This document shows positions 8,275 to 15,466 of a DNA stretch of 64,000 bases, piece by piece. The translations under genes were made by a program, and so were the position numbers. The first letter of the stretch is position 1. Every line of letters starts with the position of its first letter. A model generated the notes under the pieces. That model saw only the letters and a program-made list of their open reading frames with translations, was not told where the DNA came from and made no database searches. Source of the DNA: Pseudescherichia sp031998825 (GTDB lineage: Bacteria; Pseudomonadota; Gammaproteobacteria; Enterobacterales; Enterobacteriaceae); the NCBI RefSeq assembly GCF_031998825.1, contig NZ_DAMACX010000013.1, forward strand, positions 1 through 64,000, written 5' to 3'.

Positions 8275-9222
8275 ATGATTAAGCTCGGCATTGTGATGGA
8301 TCCCATCGCAAGCATTAACATCAAGAAAGACTCCAGCTTTGCCATGCTGCTGGAAGCGCAGCGTCGCGGCTATGAACTGCACTATATGGAGATGGCAGAT
8401 CTCTACCTGATTAACGGCCAGGCCCGCGCCCGTACGCGCCTCCTGAGCGTGGAGCAGAACTACGACCAGTGGTATACGTTCAACGGCGAGCAGGATATCG
8501 AGCTGGCCGACCTTGACGTGGTGCTGATGCGTAAGGATCCGCCGTTTGATACTGAATTCGTTTACGCCACCTATATCCTGGAGCGTGCGGAAGAGAAAGG
8601 GACGCTGATCGTCAATAAGCCTCAGAGCCTACGCGACTGCAACGAGAAGCTGTTCACCGCCTGGTTCCCGGAGCTGACCCCGGAAACGCTGGTTACCCGC
8701 AACAAGGCGCAGATCAAGGCGTTCTGGCAGAAGCACACCGACATCATCCTGAAGCCGCTGGACGGCATGGGCGGTGCCTCCATCTTCCGCGTGAAAGAGG
8801 GCGATCCGAACCTCGGCGTGATTACCGAAACGCTGACCGAGCACGGTAGCCGCTACTGCATGGCGCAAAACTATCTGCCGGCGATCAAAGACGGCGACAA
8901 ACGCGTACTGGTCGTCGATGGCGAACCCGTTCCGTACTGCCTGGCGCGTATCCCACAGGGCGGCGAAACCCGTGGCAACCTGGCTGCCGGGGGACGTGGT
9001 GAACCGCGTCCATTAACCGACAGCGACTGGGATATCGCCCGCCGCGTTGCGCCTACCCTGAAGGCCAAGGGGCTGATCTTTGTGGGCCTCGATATCATTG
9101 GCGATCGCCTGACCGAAATTAACGTCACCAGCCCGACCTGCATTCGTGAAATCGAAGCGGAGTTCCCGGTCTCCATTACCGGTATGCTGATGGACGCCAT
9201 CGAAAAGCGTCTCAGCAACTAA
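8275..9222 (+). CDS. gshB: Glutathione synthetase
   Basis: GshB joins gamma-glutamylcysteine to glycine with ATP, the second step of glutathione synthesis. The 315-residue protein starts MIKLGIVMDPI, shows the ATP-grasp glycine loop in LKPLDGMGGASIFR near residue 165 and the metal-binding end NVTSPTCIREIE. ATG 8275 has GGAG upstream. The product also matters for KefC and KefF encoded later in this window, which are gated by glutathione and its conjugates. Confidence 0.97.
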   Translation: MIKLGIVMDPIASINIKKDSSFAMLLEAQRRGYELHYMEMADLYLINGQARARTRLLSVEQNYDQWYTFNGEQDIELADLDVVLMRKDPPFDTEFVYATYILERAEEKGTLIVNKPQSLRDCNEKLFTAWFPELTPETLVTRNKAQIKAFWQKHTDIILKPLDGMGGASIFRVKEGDPNLGVITETLTEHGSRYCMAQNYLPAIKDGDKRVLVVDGEPVPYCLARIPQGGETRGNLAAGGRGEPRPLTDSDWDIARRVAPTLKAKGLIFVGLDIIGDRLTEINVTSPTCIREIEAEFPVSITGMLMDAIEKRLSN

Positions 9223-9252
9223 ATTCAGCACGCCCGTAACGGCCTGTTTGCA

Positions 9253-9306
9253 GGTGAAAGACCCGGAATTGCGATCCGCAGGGATAGCAAAGCGGGTGCT
9301 TTCACC
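9253..9306 (+). ncRNA. Large imperfect stem-loop in the yqgE leader
   Basis: GGTGAAAGACCCG (9253-9265) pairs with CGGGTGCTTTCACC (9293-9306) with one bulged base, and the loop contains further short complementary segments (TTGC/GCAA, TCC/GGA). It sits in the 133-bp gap between gshB and yqgE, about 50 bp upstream of the yqgE start. There is no U-run directly after it, so it is more likely a leader structure or processing element than a terminator. Confidence 0.4.
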
Positions 9307-9355
9307 GCATACTGGGTACTTGTTGCTTTTTGAACCAGGAACAGAACCTCTGACA

Positions 9356-9919
9356 ATGAATTTACAGCATCACTTTCTGATTGCCATGCCTGCTCTCCAG
9401 GATCCTTTCTTCCGCCGCGCCGTGGTCTATATCTGCGAATATAACGAAGATGGCGCGATGGGGATCATCATCAATAAGCCGCTGGAAAACCTGAAGGTCG
9501 AAGGGGTACTGGAGAAGCTTAAAATTAATCCTGAGGGGCGCAATCCGGCGATCCGTCTGGATAAACCGGTGCTGCTTGGCGGCCCGCTGGCGGAGGATCG
9601 CGGCTTTATCCTGCATACGCCACCGGCGAAGTTCTCCTCAAGCATTCGTATCTCGGATAACACGGTGATCACTACCTCGCGGGACGTGCTGGAGACGCTG
9701 GGTACCGACGAGCAGCCCTCTGAGGTGCTGGTGGCGCTCGGCTACGCCTCATGGGAGAAGGGCCAGCTTGAGCAGGAGATCCTCGACAACGCATGGCTTA
9801 CTGCCCCGGCGGATCAGAACATCCTGTTTAAGACGCCTATCGCTGACCGCTGGCGCGATGCGGCTAAGCTTATCGGCATTGATATCTCCACCATGCCCGG
9901 CGTGGCGGGGCATGCCTGA
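9356..9919 (+). CDS. yqgE: YqgE family protein (UPF0301/AlgH-like)
   Basis: Conserved cytoplasmic protein of 187 residues, equal to E. coli YqgE. It opens MNLQHHFLIAMPALQDPFFRR and includes LGGPLAEDRGFILH and VALGYASWEKGQLEQE, characteristic of the AlgH/YqgE family. Its molecular role is not established. The frame stays open upstream to 9248, but the upstream part has no family match and ATG 9356 restores the normal N-terminus. Its stop overlaps the ruvX start by one base, so the two are translationally coupled. Confidence 0.95.
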   Translation: MNLQHHFLIAMPALQDPFFRRAVVYICEYNEDGAMGIIINKPLENLKVEGVLEKLKINPEGRNPAIRLDKPVLLGGPLAEDRGFILHTPPAKFSSSIRISDNTVITTSRDVLETLGTDEQPSEVLVALGYASWEKGQLEQEILDNAWLTAPADQNILFKTPIADRWRDAAKLIGIDISTMPGVAGHA

Positions 9920-10335
9920 TGAGCGGCACTCTGTTAGCCTTTGACTTCGGCACTAAAAGTATCGGCGTGGCGATTGGCCAGCGCGTAACCGGCACCGCCC
10001 GCCCGCTGGCGGCGCTGAAGGCGCAAAACGGCACCCCGGACTGGAACCTGATCGAGCGGCTGCTAAAAGAGTGGCAGCCCGATGAGGTCGTGGTCGGTCT
10101 GCCGCTCAATATGGACGGCAGCGAGCAGCTGCTCACCGCCCGGGCGCGCAACTTTGCCAATAAGATCCACGGCCGCTTCGGGGTGCGCATTGCCCTGCAT
10201 GACGAGCGCCTGAGCACCGTTGAGGCGCGCTCCGGACTCTTCGCCCACGGTGGCTACCGGGCGCTGAATAAAGGCAGCGTTGACTCCGCCTCGGCGGTGA
10301 TCATCCTCGAAAGCTACTTCGAACAGCACGCCTGA
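9919..10335 (+). CDS. ruvX: Pre-16S rRNA nuclease / Holliday junction resolvase-like YqgF
   Basis: The 138-residue RNase H-fold protein is required for final processing of the 16S rRNA 5' end in E. coli. The active-site Asp lies in LLAFDFGTKSIGVAIGQ at the N-terminus and a second conserved acidic stretch is DERLSTVEA. Its start overlaps the yqgE stop (TGATG). Its last 22 bp overlap the end of yggR on the other strand, so the genes converge without room for a terminator between them. Confidence 0.96.
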   Translation: MSGTLLAFDFGTKSIGVAIGQRVTGTARPLAALKAQNGTPDWNLIERLLKEWQPDEVVVGLPLNMDGSEQLLTARARNFANKIHGRFGVRIALHDERLSTVEARSGLFAHGGYRALNKGSVDSASAVIILESYFEQHA

Positions 10336-11330
10336 TCCCCACCCTGCTCCGCCAGCCGCCCGGCGGCGACCCGCTGCTGGCGGCTCTGGCGGAAGGTCTG
10401 CATCCCGGCCTGCTGTCCGGTCTGCATCAGGCCAGGCAGCTGGTGCGTTTTGCCGTCGCGGATCAGGTTTGCTACCGCCGGGGTGTTAACCAGCAGCTCA
10501 AACAGCGCCACGCGTCCGCCCTGCTTATTAGCTTCCAGCTTTTGTGCCAGTACCGCCTGCAGGCTGCCCGCCAGCTGGCTGCGCACCCAGGCTTTCTCCT
10601 CGGCCGGGAAGGTATCGATTAGCCGCTCTACCGCCTGGGCTGCACCTCGGGTGTGCAGCGTCGCCAGCACCAGATGCCCGGTCTCGGCGGCGGTGAGCGC
10701 CAGACGAATGGTCTCACCGTCACGCAGCTCACCAATCAGGATCACATCCGGATCTTCACGCAGCGCGGCACGCAGGCCGTCGGCAAACGACGGGCAGTGC
10801 TGGCCAATCTCTCGCTGCTCAATCAGGCACTGCGCTCCCCGGTGAACAAACTCCACCGGATCTTCCAGGGTCAGAATATGTCCTGCCAGGCGGTGGTTGA
10901 GGTAGTCCACCATCGCCGCAAGGGTCGTGGATTTTCCGCTGCCGGTTGCGCCGGTGACCAGCACCAGCCCACTGTCGCAGGCGAGGATCTGCTCCAGCGC
11001 AGGCGGGGCATCCAGGGCGTAAAGCTTCGGACAGTCATTGGGCAGCAAGCGCAGCGCCAGTGAAATGCCGCGGTGGTGCATAAAGGCGCTGGCCCGCAGC
11101 CGCTGCTGGTTTGCCAGCTCAAGGGCAAAGTCCACCTGCCGATTAGCCCACCACTCCCCCTGCTGCTCGTCGGTCAGCGCCTCGCGAAGGATCGCCTCAA
11201 TGTCCGGCGGCGGAAACGGGGCATCCTCAAGTAGACCCTGCCTGCGCCAGCGCGGCGCCCAGGTGCTGCACAGGTGTAGATCCGAGACGTTATGCTTTAC
11301 ACTAAGGGCCACTATTTCTTCCATATCCAT
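10314..11330 (-). CDS. yggR: PilT/YggR-type ATPase
   Basis: Type IV pilus retraction ATPase family protein of 338 residues. The Walker A motif VTGATGSGKSTTLAAM is near residue 130, followed by ILTLEDPVEF (Asp box), ALREDPDVILIGELRD (Walker B) and TGHLVLATLHT (His box). I chose ATG 11330 (MDMEEIVALSV) because E. coli YggR starts MNMEEIVALSV; the open frame continues 53 codons further into the divergent yggS gene. Only 19 bp separate the two start codons. No pilus genes are nearby, so whether it powers a pilus is unknown. Confidence 0.92.
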   Translation of the reverse strand: MDMEEIVALSVKHNVSDLHLCSTWAPRWRRQGLLEDAPFPPPDIEAILREALTDEQQGEWWANRQVDFALELANQQRLRASAFMHHRGISLALRLLPNDCPKLYALDAPPALEQILACDSGLVLVTGATGSGKSTTLAAMVDYLNHRLAGHILTLEDPVEFVHRGAQCLIEQREIGQHCPSFADGLRAALREDPDVILIGELRDGETIRLALTAAETGHLVLATLHTRGAAQAVERLIDTFPAEEKAWVRSQLAGSLQAVLAQKLEANKQGGRVALFELLVNTPAVANLIRDGKTHQLPGLMQTGQQAGMQTFRQSRQQRVAAGRLAEQGGDQACCSK

Positions 11331-11349
11331 GATTAAGCCTCCGGGAAAG

Positions 11350-12054
11350 ATGAACGATATCGCGCATAACCTGGCACAGGTCCGGGACAAAATCTCAGCC
11401 GCTGCGCTACGCTGCGGCCGTGCTTCAGAAGATGTTGCTCTGCTTGCAGTCAGCAAAACCAAACCTGCGAGCGCCGTCGCAGAGGCCATCGACGCCGGAC
11501 AGCGCGCCTTTGGTGAAAACTATGTCCAGGAGGGGGTGGATAAAATTCGCTACTTTCAGGATCAAGGCGTGACGGGGCTGGAATGGCACTTTATTGGGCC
11601 TTTGCAGTCCAACAAAAGCCGCCTGGTGGCAGAGCATTTTGACTGGTGCCATACCGTCGATCGGCTGCGCATCGCCAGCCGTCTGAGCGACCAGCGTCCG
11701 GCCGGAATGCCGCCGCTTAACATCCTGATTCAAATCAATATTAGTGATGAAGAGAGCAAGTCCGGCATTCCGCTTGCCGAGCTGGATCTCCTCGCCGCCC
11801 AGGTTGCTGGGCTGCCGGGCGTCCGCCTGCGCGGGCTGATGGCAATCCCCGCCCCCGTGTCAACTTATGAAAGGCAGTTTGCGGTGGCACGGCAAATGGC
11901 TGTAGCATTTGACGCGCTTAAATTGCGCTACCCGACGGTCGATACGCTCTCTCTGGGGATGAGCGACGATATGGAAGCCGCCATCGCGGCGGGCAGCACC
12001 CTGGTACGCATCGGCACCGCTATATTTGGTGCCCGTGACTATACAAAAAATTAA
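11350..12054 (+). CDS. yggS: PLP homeostasis protein YggS
   Basis: Pyridoxal-phosphate-binding protein of the PLPBP family with an alanine-racemase-like TIM barrel but no known catalysis; it maintains vitamin B6 and amino-acid balance. It has 234 residues like E. coli YggS. The PLP-binding Lys is in LLAVSKTKPAS near residue 36, and WHFIGPLQSNK and SLGMSDDMEAAIAAGST are family signatures. ATG 11350 follows GGGAAAG. It begins the yggS-yggT-rdgB-hemW gene cluster. Confidence 0.96.
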   Translation: MNDIAHNLAQVRDKISAAALRCGRASEDVALLAVSKTKPASAVAEAIDAGQRAFGENYVQEGVDKIRYFQDQGVTGLEWHFIGPLQSNKSRLVAEHFDWCHTVDRLRIASRLSDQRPAGMPPLNILIQINISDEESKSGIPLAELDLLAAQVAGLPGVRLRGLMAIPAPVSTYERQFAVARQMAVAFDALKLRYPTVDTLSLGMSDDMEAAIAAGSTLVRIGTAIFGARDYTKN

Positions 12055-12072
12055 GGAAAACTGAGGAACGCC

Positions 12073-12639
12073 ATGAAGACGTTGACTTTCCTGCTCTCAA
12101 CGGTAATTGAGCTTTATACAATGGTGCTGCTGTTACGGGTCTGGATGCAGTGGGCCCGCGTGGATTTCTACAACCCGTTCTCACAGTTTATCGTGAAGAT
12201 TACCCAGCCGGTGGTGGGGCCGCTGCGCCGCATTATTCCGGCCATGGGCCCCCTCGACAGCGCCTCGGTGCTGCTGGCGCTTGTCCTCTGCGTGCTGAAG
12301 GCCATCGTGCTGTTTATGGTGGTGACCTTCCAGCCGATCATCTGGATTGCCGCCGTACTGATCCTGCTGAAAACCATCGGCCAGCTGATCTTCTGGGTAC
12401 TGCTGCTGATGGCGATCATGAGCTGGGTCAGCCAGGGGCGTAGCCCGGTTGAATTTGTGCTGATGCAGCTCGCCGATCCGCTGCTGCGCCCTATCCGCCG
12501 ACTGCTGCCATCGATGGGCGGGATCGATTTCTCGCCGATGATCCTGGTGCTGCTGCTCTATGTGATTAACATGGGGATCGCCGAGCTGTTGCAGGGCACG
12601 GGTAATATGCTGCTACCGGGGCTGTGGATGGCGCTTTAA
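12073..12639 (+). CDS. yggT: YggT family integral membrane protein
   Basis: A 188-residue inner-membrane protein made of two YggT repeats: each has a pair of hydrophobic helices and a motif of the form DP(L/F)..P.R+..P (PVVGPLRRIIPAMG near residue 48; PLLRPIRRLLPSMGG near 140). Function is unsettled; family members have been linked to osmotic tolerance and cell envelope organisation. It starts 18 bp after yggS. In E. coli yggU follows immediately; here only 39 bp lie between its stop and rdgB. Confidence 0.93.
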   Translation: MKTLTFLLSTVIELYTMVLLLRVWMQWARVDFYNPFSQFIVKITQPVVGPLRRIIPAMGPLDSASVLLALVLCVLKAIVLFMVVTFQPIIWIAAVLILLKTIGQLIFWVLLLMAIMSWVSQGRSPVEFVLMQLADPLLRPIRRLLPSMGGIDFSPMILVLLLYVINMGIAELLQGTGNMLLPGLWMAL

Positions 12640-12678
12640 GCGCCTCTGGTCGCGGTTTATATGAATCAGGATTTAACT

Positions 12679-13272
12679 ATGCAAAAAGTTGTTCTTGCTA
12701 CCGGCAACGCCGGTAAAGTGCGCGAGCTGGCCTCGCTGCTCAACGATTTTGGTCTCGACGTGGTGGCGCAAACCGAGCTGGGCGTCGAGTCTGCCGATGA
12801 AACCGGTCTGACCTTCATTGAGAACGCGATCATCAAAGCGCGCCACGCCGCGCAGGTCACCGGCCTGCCGGCGATTGCCGACGACTCCGGCCTGGCGGTT
12901 GACGCCCTCGGCGGTGCGCCAGGGATCTACTCCGCGCGCTTTGCCGGTGTAGACGCCAGCGACCAGCAGAACCTGGAGAAGCTGCTGGTTGAGCTGCAGG
13001 ACGTACCCGACAGCGAGCGCCAGGCGCAGTTCCACTGCGTGCTGGTCTATATGCGCCACGCCGACGATCCGACCCCGCTGGTGTGTCACGGCTGCTGGCA
13101 GGGCACCATCGCCCGTGCCCCTGCGGGCAGCGGCGGCTTTGGCTACGATCCTATCTTCGTTGTGCCGGAGGCAGGCAAAACCGCTGCCGAGCTGACCGCG
13201 GACGAGAAGCGCGCCGCCTCCCACCGTGGACAGGCGCTGAAACTGTTACTGGAAGCCCTGCGTAATGGCTGA
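12679..13272 (+). CDS. rdgB: XTP/dITP pyrophosphatase
   Basis: RdgB (Ham1/NTPase family) removes dITP, dXTP and related non-canonical purine nucleotides from the pool. The 197-residue product starts MQKVVLATGNAGKVREL, the Ham1 nucleotide-binding signature, and contains ADDSGLAVDALGGAPGIYSAR, GGFGYDPIF and SHRGQALK. I chose ATG 12679; an ATG at 12661 would add MNQDLT, absent in E. coli. AGGA lies 8 bp upstream. The 3' end overlaps hemW by 8 bp. Confidence 0.97.
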   Translation: MQKVVLATGNAGKVRELASLLNDFGLDVVAQTELGVESADETGLTFIENAIIKARHAAQVTGLPAIADDSGLAVDALGGAPGIYSARFAGVDASDQQNLEKLLVELQDVPDSERQAQFHCVLVYMRHADDPTPLVCHGCWQGTIARAPAGSGGFGYDPIFVVPEAGKTAAELTADEKRAASHRGQALKLLLEALRNG

Positions 13273-14401
13273 TTTGCCACCTCTGAGCCTCTACATTCAC
13301 ATTCCCTGGTGCGTGCAGAAGTGTCCCTACTGCGATTTCAACTCGCACGCGCTGAAGGGAGAAGTCCCGCATGATGACTACGTTCAGCATCTGCTGAGCG
13401 ATCTCGACGCCGATGCGCCCTGGGCGCAGGGGCGTGAGGTGAAGACGATTTTCATCGGCGGCGGGACGCCGAGCCTGCTCTCTGGTCCGGCGATGCAGAC
13501 CCTGCTCGACGGCGTGCGGGCGCGCCTCAACCTCGCAGACGACGCAGAGATCACCATGGAGGCCAACCCCGGCACGGTAGAAGCCGACCGCTTTGTCGAC
13601 TACCAGCGTGCGGGCGTTAACCGTATCTCTATTGGCGTGCAGAGCTTTAGCGAAACGAAGCTGACGCGGCTGGGGCGTATCCATGGACCAGAAGAGGCAA
13701 AACGCGCTGCCCGGCTGGCAACGGGCCTGGGGCTGCGCAGCTTTAACCTCGATCTGATGCACGGCCTGCCAGACCAGACTCTGGAAGAGGCGCTGGACGA
13801 TCTGCGTCAGGCCATTGAGCTGAACCCGCCGCACCTCTCCTGGTATCAATTGACCATTGAGCCGGGCACGCTGTTTGGCTCCCGTCCGCCGGTACTGCCG
13901 GATGACGATGCGCTGTGGGAAATTTTCGAGCAGGGCCATCAGCTGCTGACGGCGGCGGGCTACCGCCAGTATGAGACCTCGGCCTATGCAAAGCCGGGCT
14001 ACCAGTGCCAACATAACCTGAACTACTGGCGCTTTGGGGATTACCTTGGGATCGGCTGCGGCGCGCATGGCAAGGTGACCTTCCCGGACGGACGCATTCT
14101 GCGCACCGCCAAAACGCGTCATCCGCGGGGCTATATGCAGGGAACCTATCGCGACCGGCAGCATGAGGTTGAAACCGCCGACAAGCCGTTTGAGTTCTTT
14201 ATGAACCGTTTCCGCCTGCTGGAGCCTGCGCCACGCGCTGAGTTTACCCGCTATACGGGGCTGGATGAGTCTGCGATCCGTCCGCAGATCGAACGTGCTT
14301 TAGCGCTTAACTACGTGACCGAGTCCGCCGACGCGTGGCAGATCACGGAGCACGGCAAGCTGTTTTTGAACTCGCTGCTGGAGCTGTTTCTCGCTGAATA
14401 G
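13265..14401 (+). CDS. hemW: Radical SAM heme chaperone HemW
   Basis: HemW, long annotated as a coproporphyrinogen III oxidase-like protein, binds heme and a 4Fe-4S cluster and delivers heme to respiratory enzymes. The radical SAM motif CVQKCPYC is at residues 16-23; FIGGGTPSLL and GVQSFSETKLTRLGR follow. HemW lacks the fourth Cys of HemN. At 378 residues it equals the E. coli protein. It is the last gene that follows E. coli minute-66 order; the next gene, djlA, belongs to minute 1. Confidence 0.97.
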   Translation: MADLPPLSLYIHIPWCVQKCPYCDFNSHALKGEVPHDDYVQHLLSDLDADAPWAQGREVKTIFIGGGTPSLLSGPAMQTLLDGVRARLNLADDAEITMEANPGTVEADRFVDYQRAGVNRISIGVQSFSETKLTRLGRIHGPEEAKRAARLATGLGLRSFNLDLMHGLPDQTLEEALDDLRQAIELNPPHLSWYQLTIEPGTLFGSRPPVLPDDDALWEIFEQGHQLLTAAGYRQYETSAYAKPGYQCQHNLNYWRFGDYLGIGCGAHGKVTFPDGRILRTAKTRHPRGYMQGTYRDRQHEVETADKPFEFFMNRFRLLEPAPRAEFTRYTGLDESAIRPQIERALALNYVTESADAWQITEHGKLFLNSLLELFLAE

Positions 14402-14406
14402 CCTGT

Positions 14407-14438
14407 GTGAGCTCGTACTGACATCAGCACGAGCTCAC
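14407..14438. repeat. 32-nt palindrome at the hemW/djlA junction
   Basis: GTGAGCTCGT (14407-14416) is exactly repeated inverted as ACGAGCTCAC (14429-14438). Inside, CTGA and TCAG also pair, giving about 14 base pairs with one mismatch and a 2-base loop. No T run follows on either strand. It separates two convergent genes and could be a bidirectional terminator without a U-tract, but it also lies exactly at the break in E. coli gene order. Confidence 0.7.
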
Positions 14439-14450
14439 CGGCGGGCCTGA

Positions 14451-15269
14451 TTATTTAAACCCTTTCTGCTCTTTGATCAGCTCGTAGGCTTTCTGAATCT
14501 CCTGCGCTTTCTGCTTCGCTACCTCCATCATCTCCGGCGGCAGCCCTTTGGCCACAAGCTTATCCGGATGGTGCTCGCTCATCAGCTTGCGGTAGGCGCG
14601 CTTGATGGTCGCCGCGTCATCGGTGGGCTTCACGCCCAGCACGTTACAGGCATCTTCCAGAGTTGGCCCGCGTTGGGCCTGCTGCCAGCCGCCATTGGAG
14701 TGCTGCTGGCCGTGGAAGCCGCCACCAAACTGTGCCCCGCCCTGCATCATGCGCAGGAACTGGTCAAACTGAACGCGGGAGATCCCCAGCTCTTCAGCAA
14801 TGACGTACAGCACCTCACGCTCGTTCGGGTGCAGCGAGCCGTCGGCGAACGCCGCCTGGATCTGAATTTCCAGAAACATCCTAATCAGATCGAAGCGGCC
14901 AAAGCAGACGCTGCGGAACTGACGCATCTTCTCCCGCAGCGGATAGTTATCGGTTTTGCCGACGCGGAACGCCTGCTGGGCAAAGGCGCGTGAATCGCCA
15001 TGCAGGTTGAGCCGGTCCATAAACAGGCTTGCTACCTGAATATCCGCTTCGGTGACGCGCCCCTTGGATTTAGTCAGATGCCCCATCACCTCAAAGGTGG
15101 TAGCGAAAAAGAGCGTCTGGCGCTCGCGCTGGTTGGCAAAAAACGCCATTTTGCGGCTGCGCGCCTTGTCAAACATGTGTCCAATGAGTAAGCCGAGGAC
15201 CACGCCCCAGAAACCGCCGCCCATCATTAATGCGATGGCGACGCCAATCACTTTTCCCCAATACTGCAT
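14451..15269 (-). CDS. djlA: Membrane-anchored DnaJ-like protein DjlA
   Basis: DjlA is a type III J-domain co-chaperone of DnaK held in the inner membrane by one N-terminal helix. The 272-residue protein begins MQYWGKVIGVAIALMMGG with the glycine-rich dimerising membrane segment (residues 5-31), then a central TerB-like domain, and a C-terminal J domain from about residue 205 with the HPD motif in SEHHPDKLV. GGGGAG precedes ATG 15269. It is divergent from lptD as in E. coli, but its 3' neighbour is hemW rather than rluA. Confidence 0.96.
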   Translation of the reverse strand: MQYWGKVIGVAIALMMGGGFWGVVLGLLIGHMFDKARSRKMAFFANQRERQTLFFATTFEVMGHLTKSKGRVTEADIQVASLFMDRLNLHGDSRAFAQQAFRVGKTDNYPLREKMRQFRSVCFGRFDLIRMFLEIQIQAAFADGSLHPNEREVLYVIAEELGISRVQFDQFLRMMQGGAQFGGGFHGQQHSNGGWQQAQRGPTLEDACNVLGVKPTDDAATIKRAYRKLMSEHHPDKLVAKGLPPEMMEVAKQKAQEIQKAYELIKEQKGFK

Positions 15270-15466
15270 ATACTCCCCAAATGGTCATGCCGTCGGCTAA
15301 GATTTGCATTATCATACCCGTCATTCTATGCCGTGCACAGGCACAGCCTTCTCTACCAGGCTCGAAAGCGGGCAGGATTAACACTAGCGCTGTGAAGGTG
15401 AGTAAGTTAGTCTCTGAGCGCTTGCAAGCCGAAAAGCCACTGATGACGGAACAACAAATACAACGT

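Noticed and set aside
9248..9355. A 36-codon N-terminal extension of yqgE
   Set aside because: It crosses a stem-loop and has no family conservation; ATG 9356 gives exactly the E. coli length.
15230..15466. A 79-codon N-terminal extension of lptD
   Set aside because: It would bury the signal peptide needed for export and overlaps the djlA start region.
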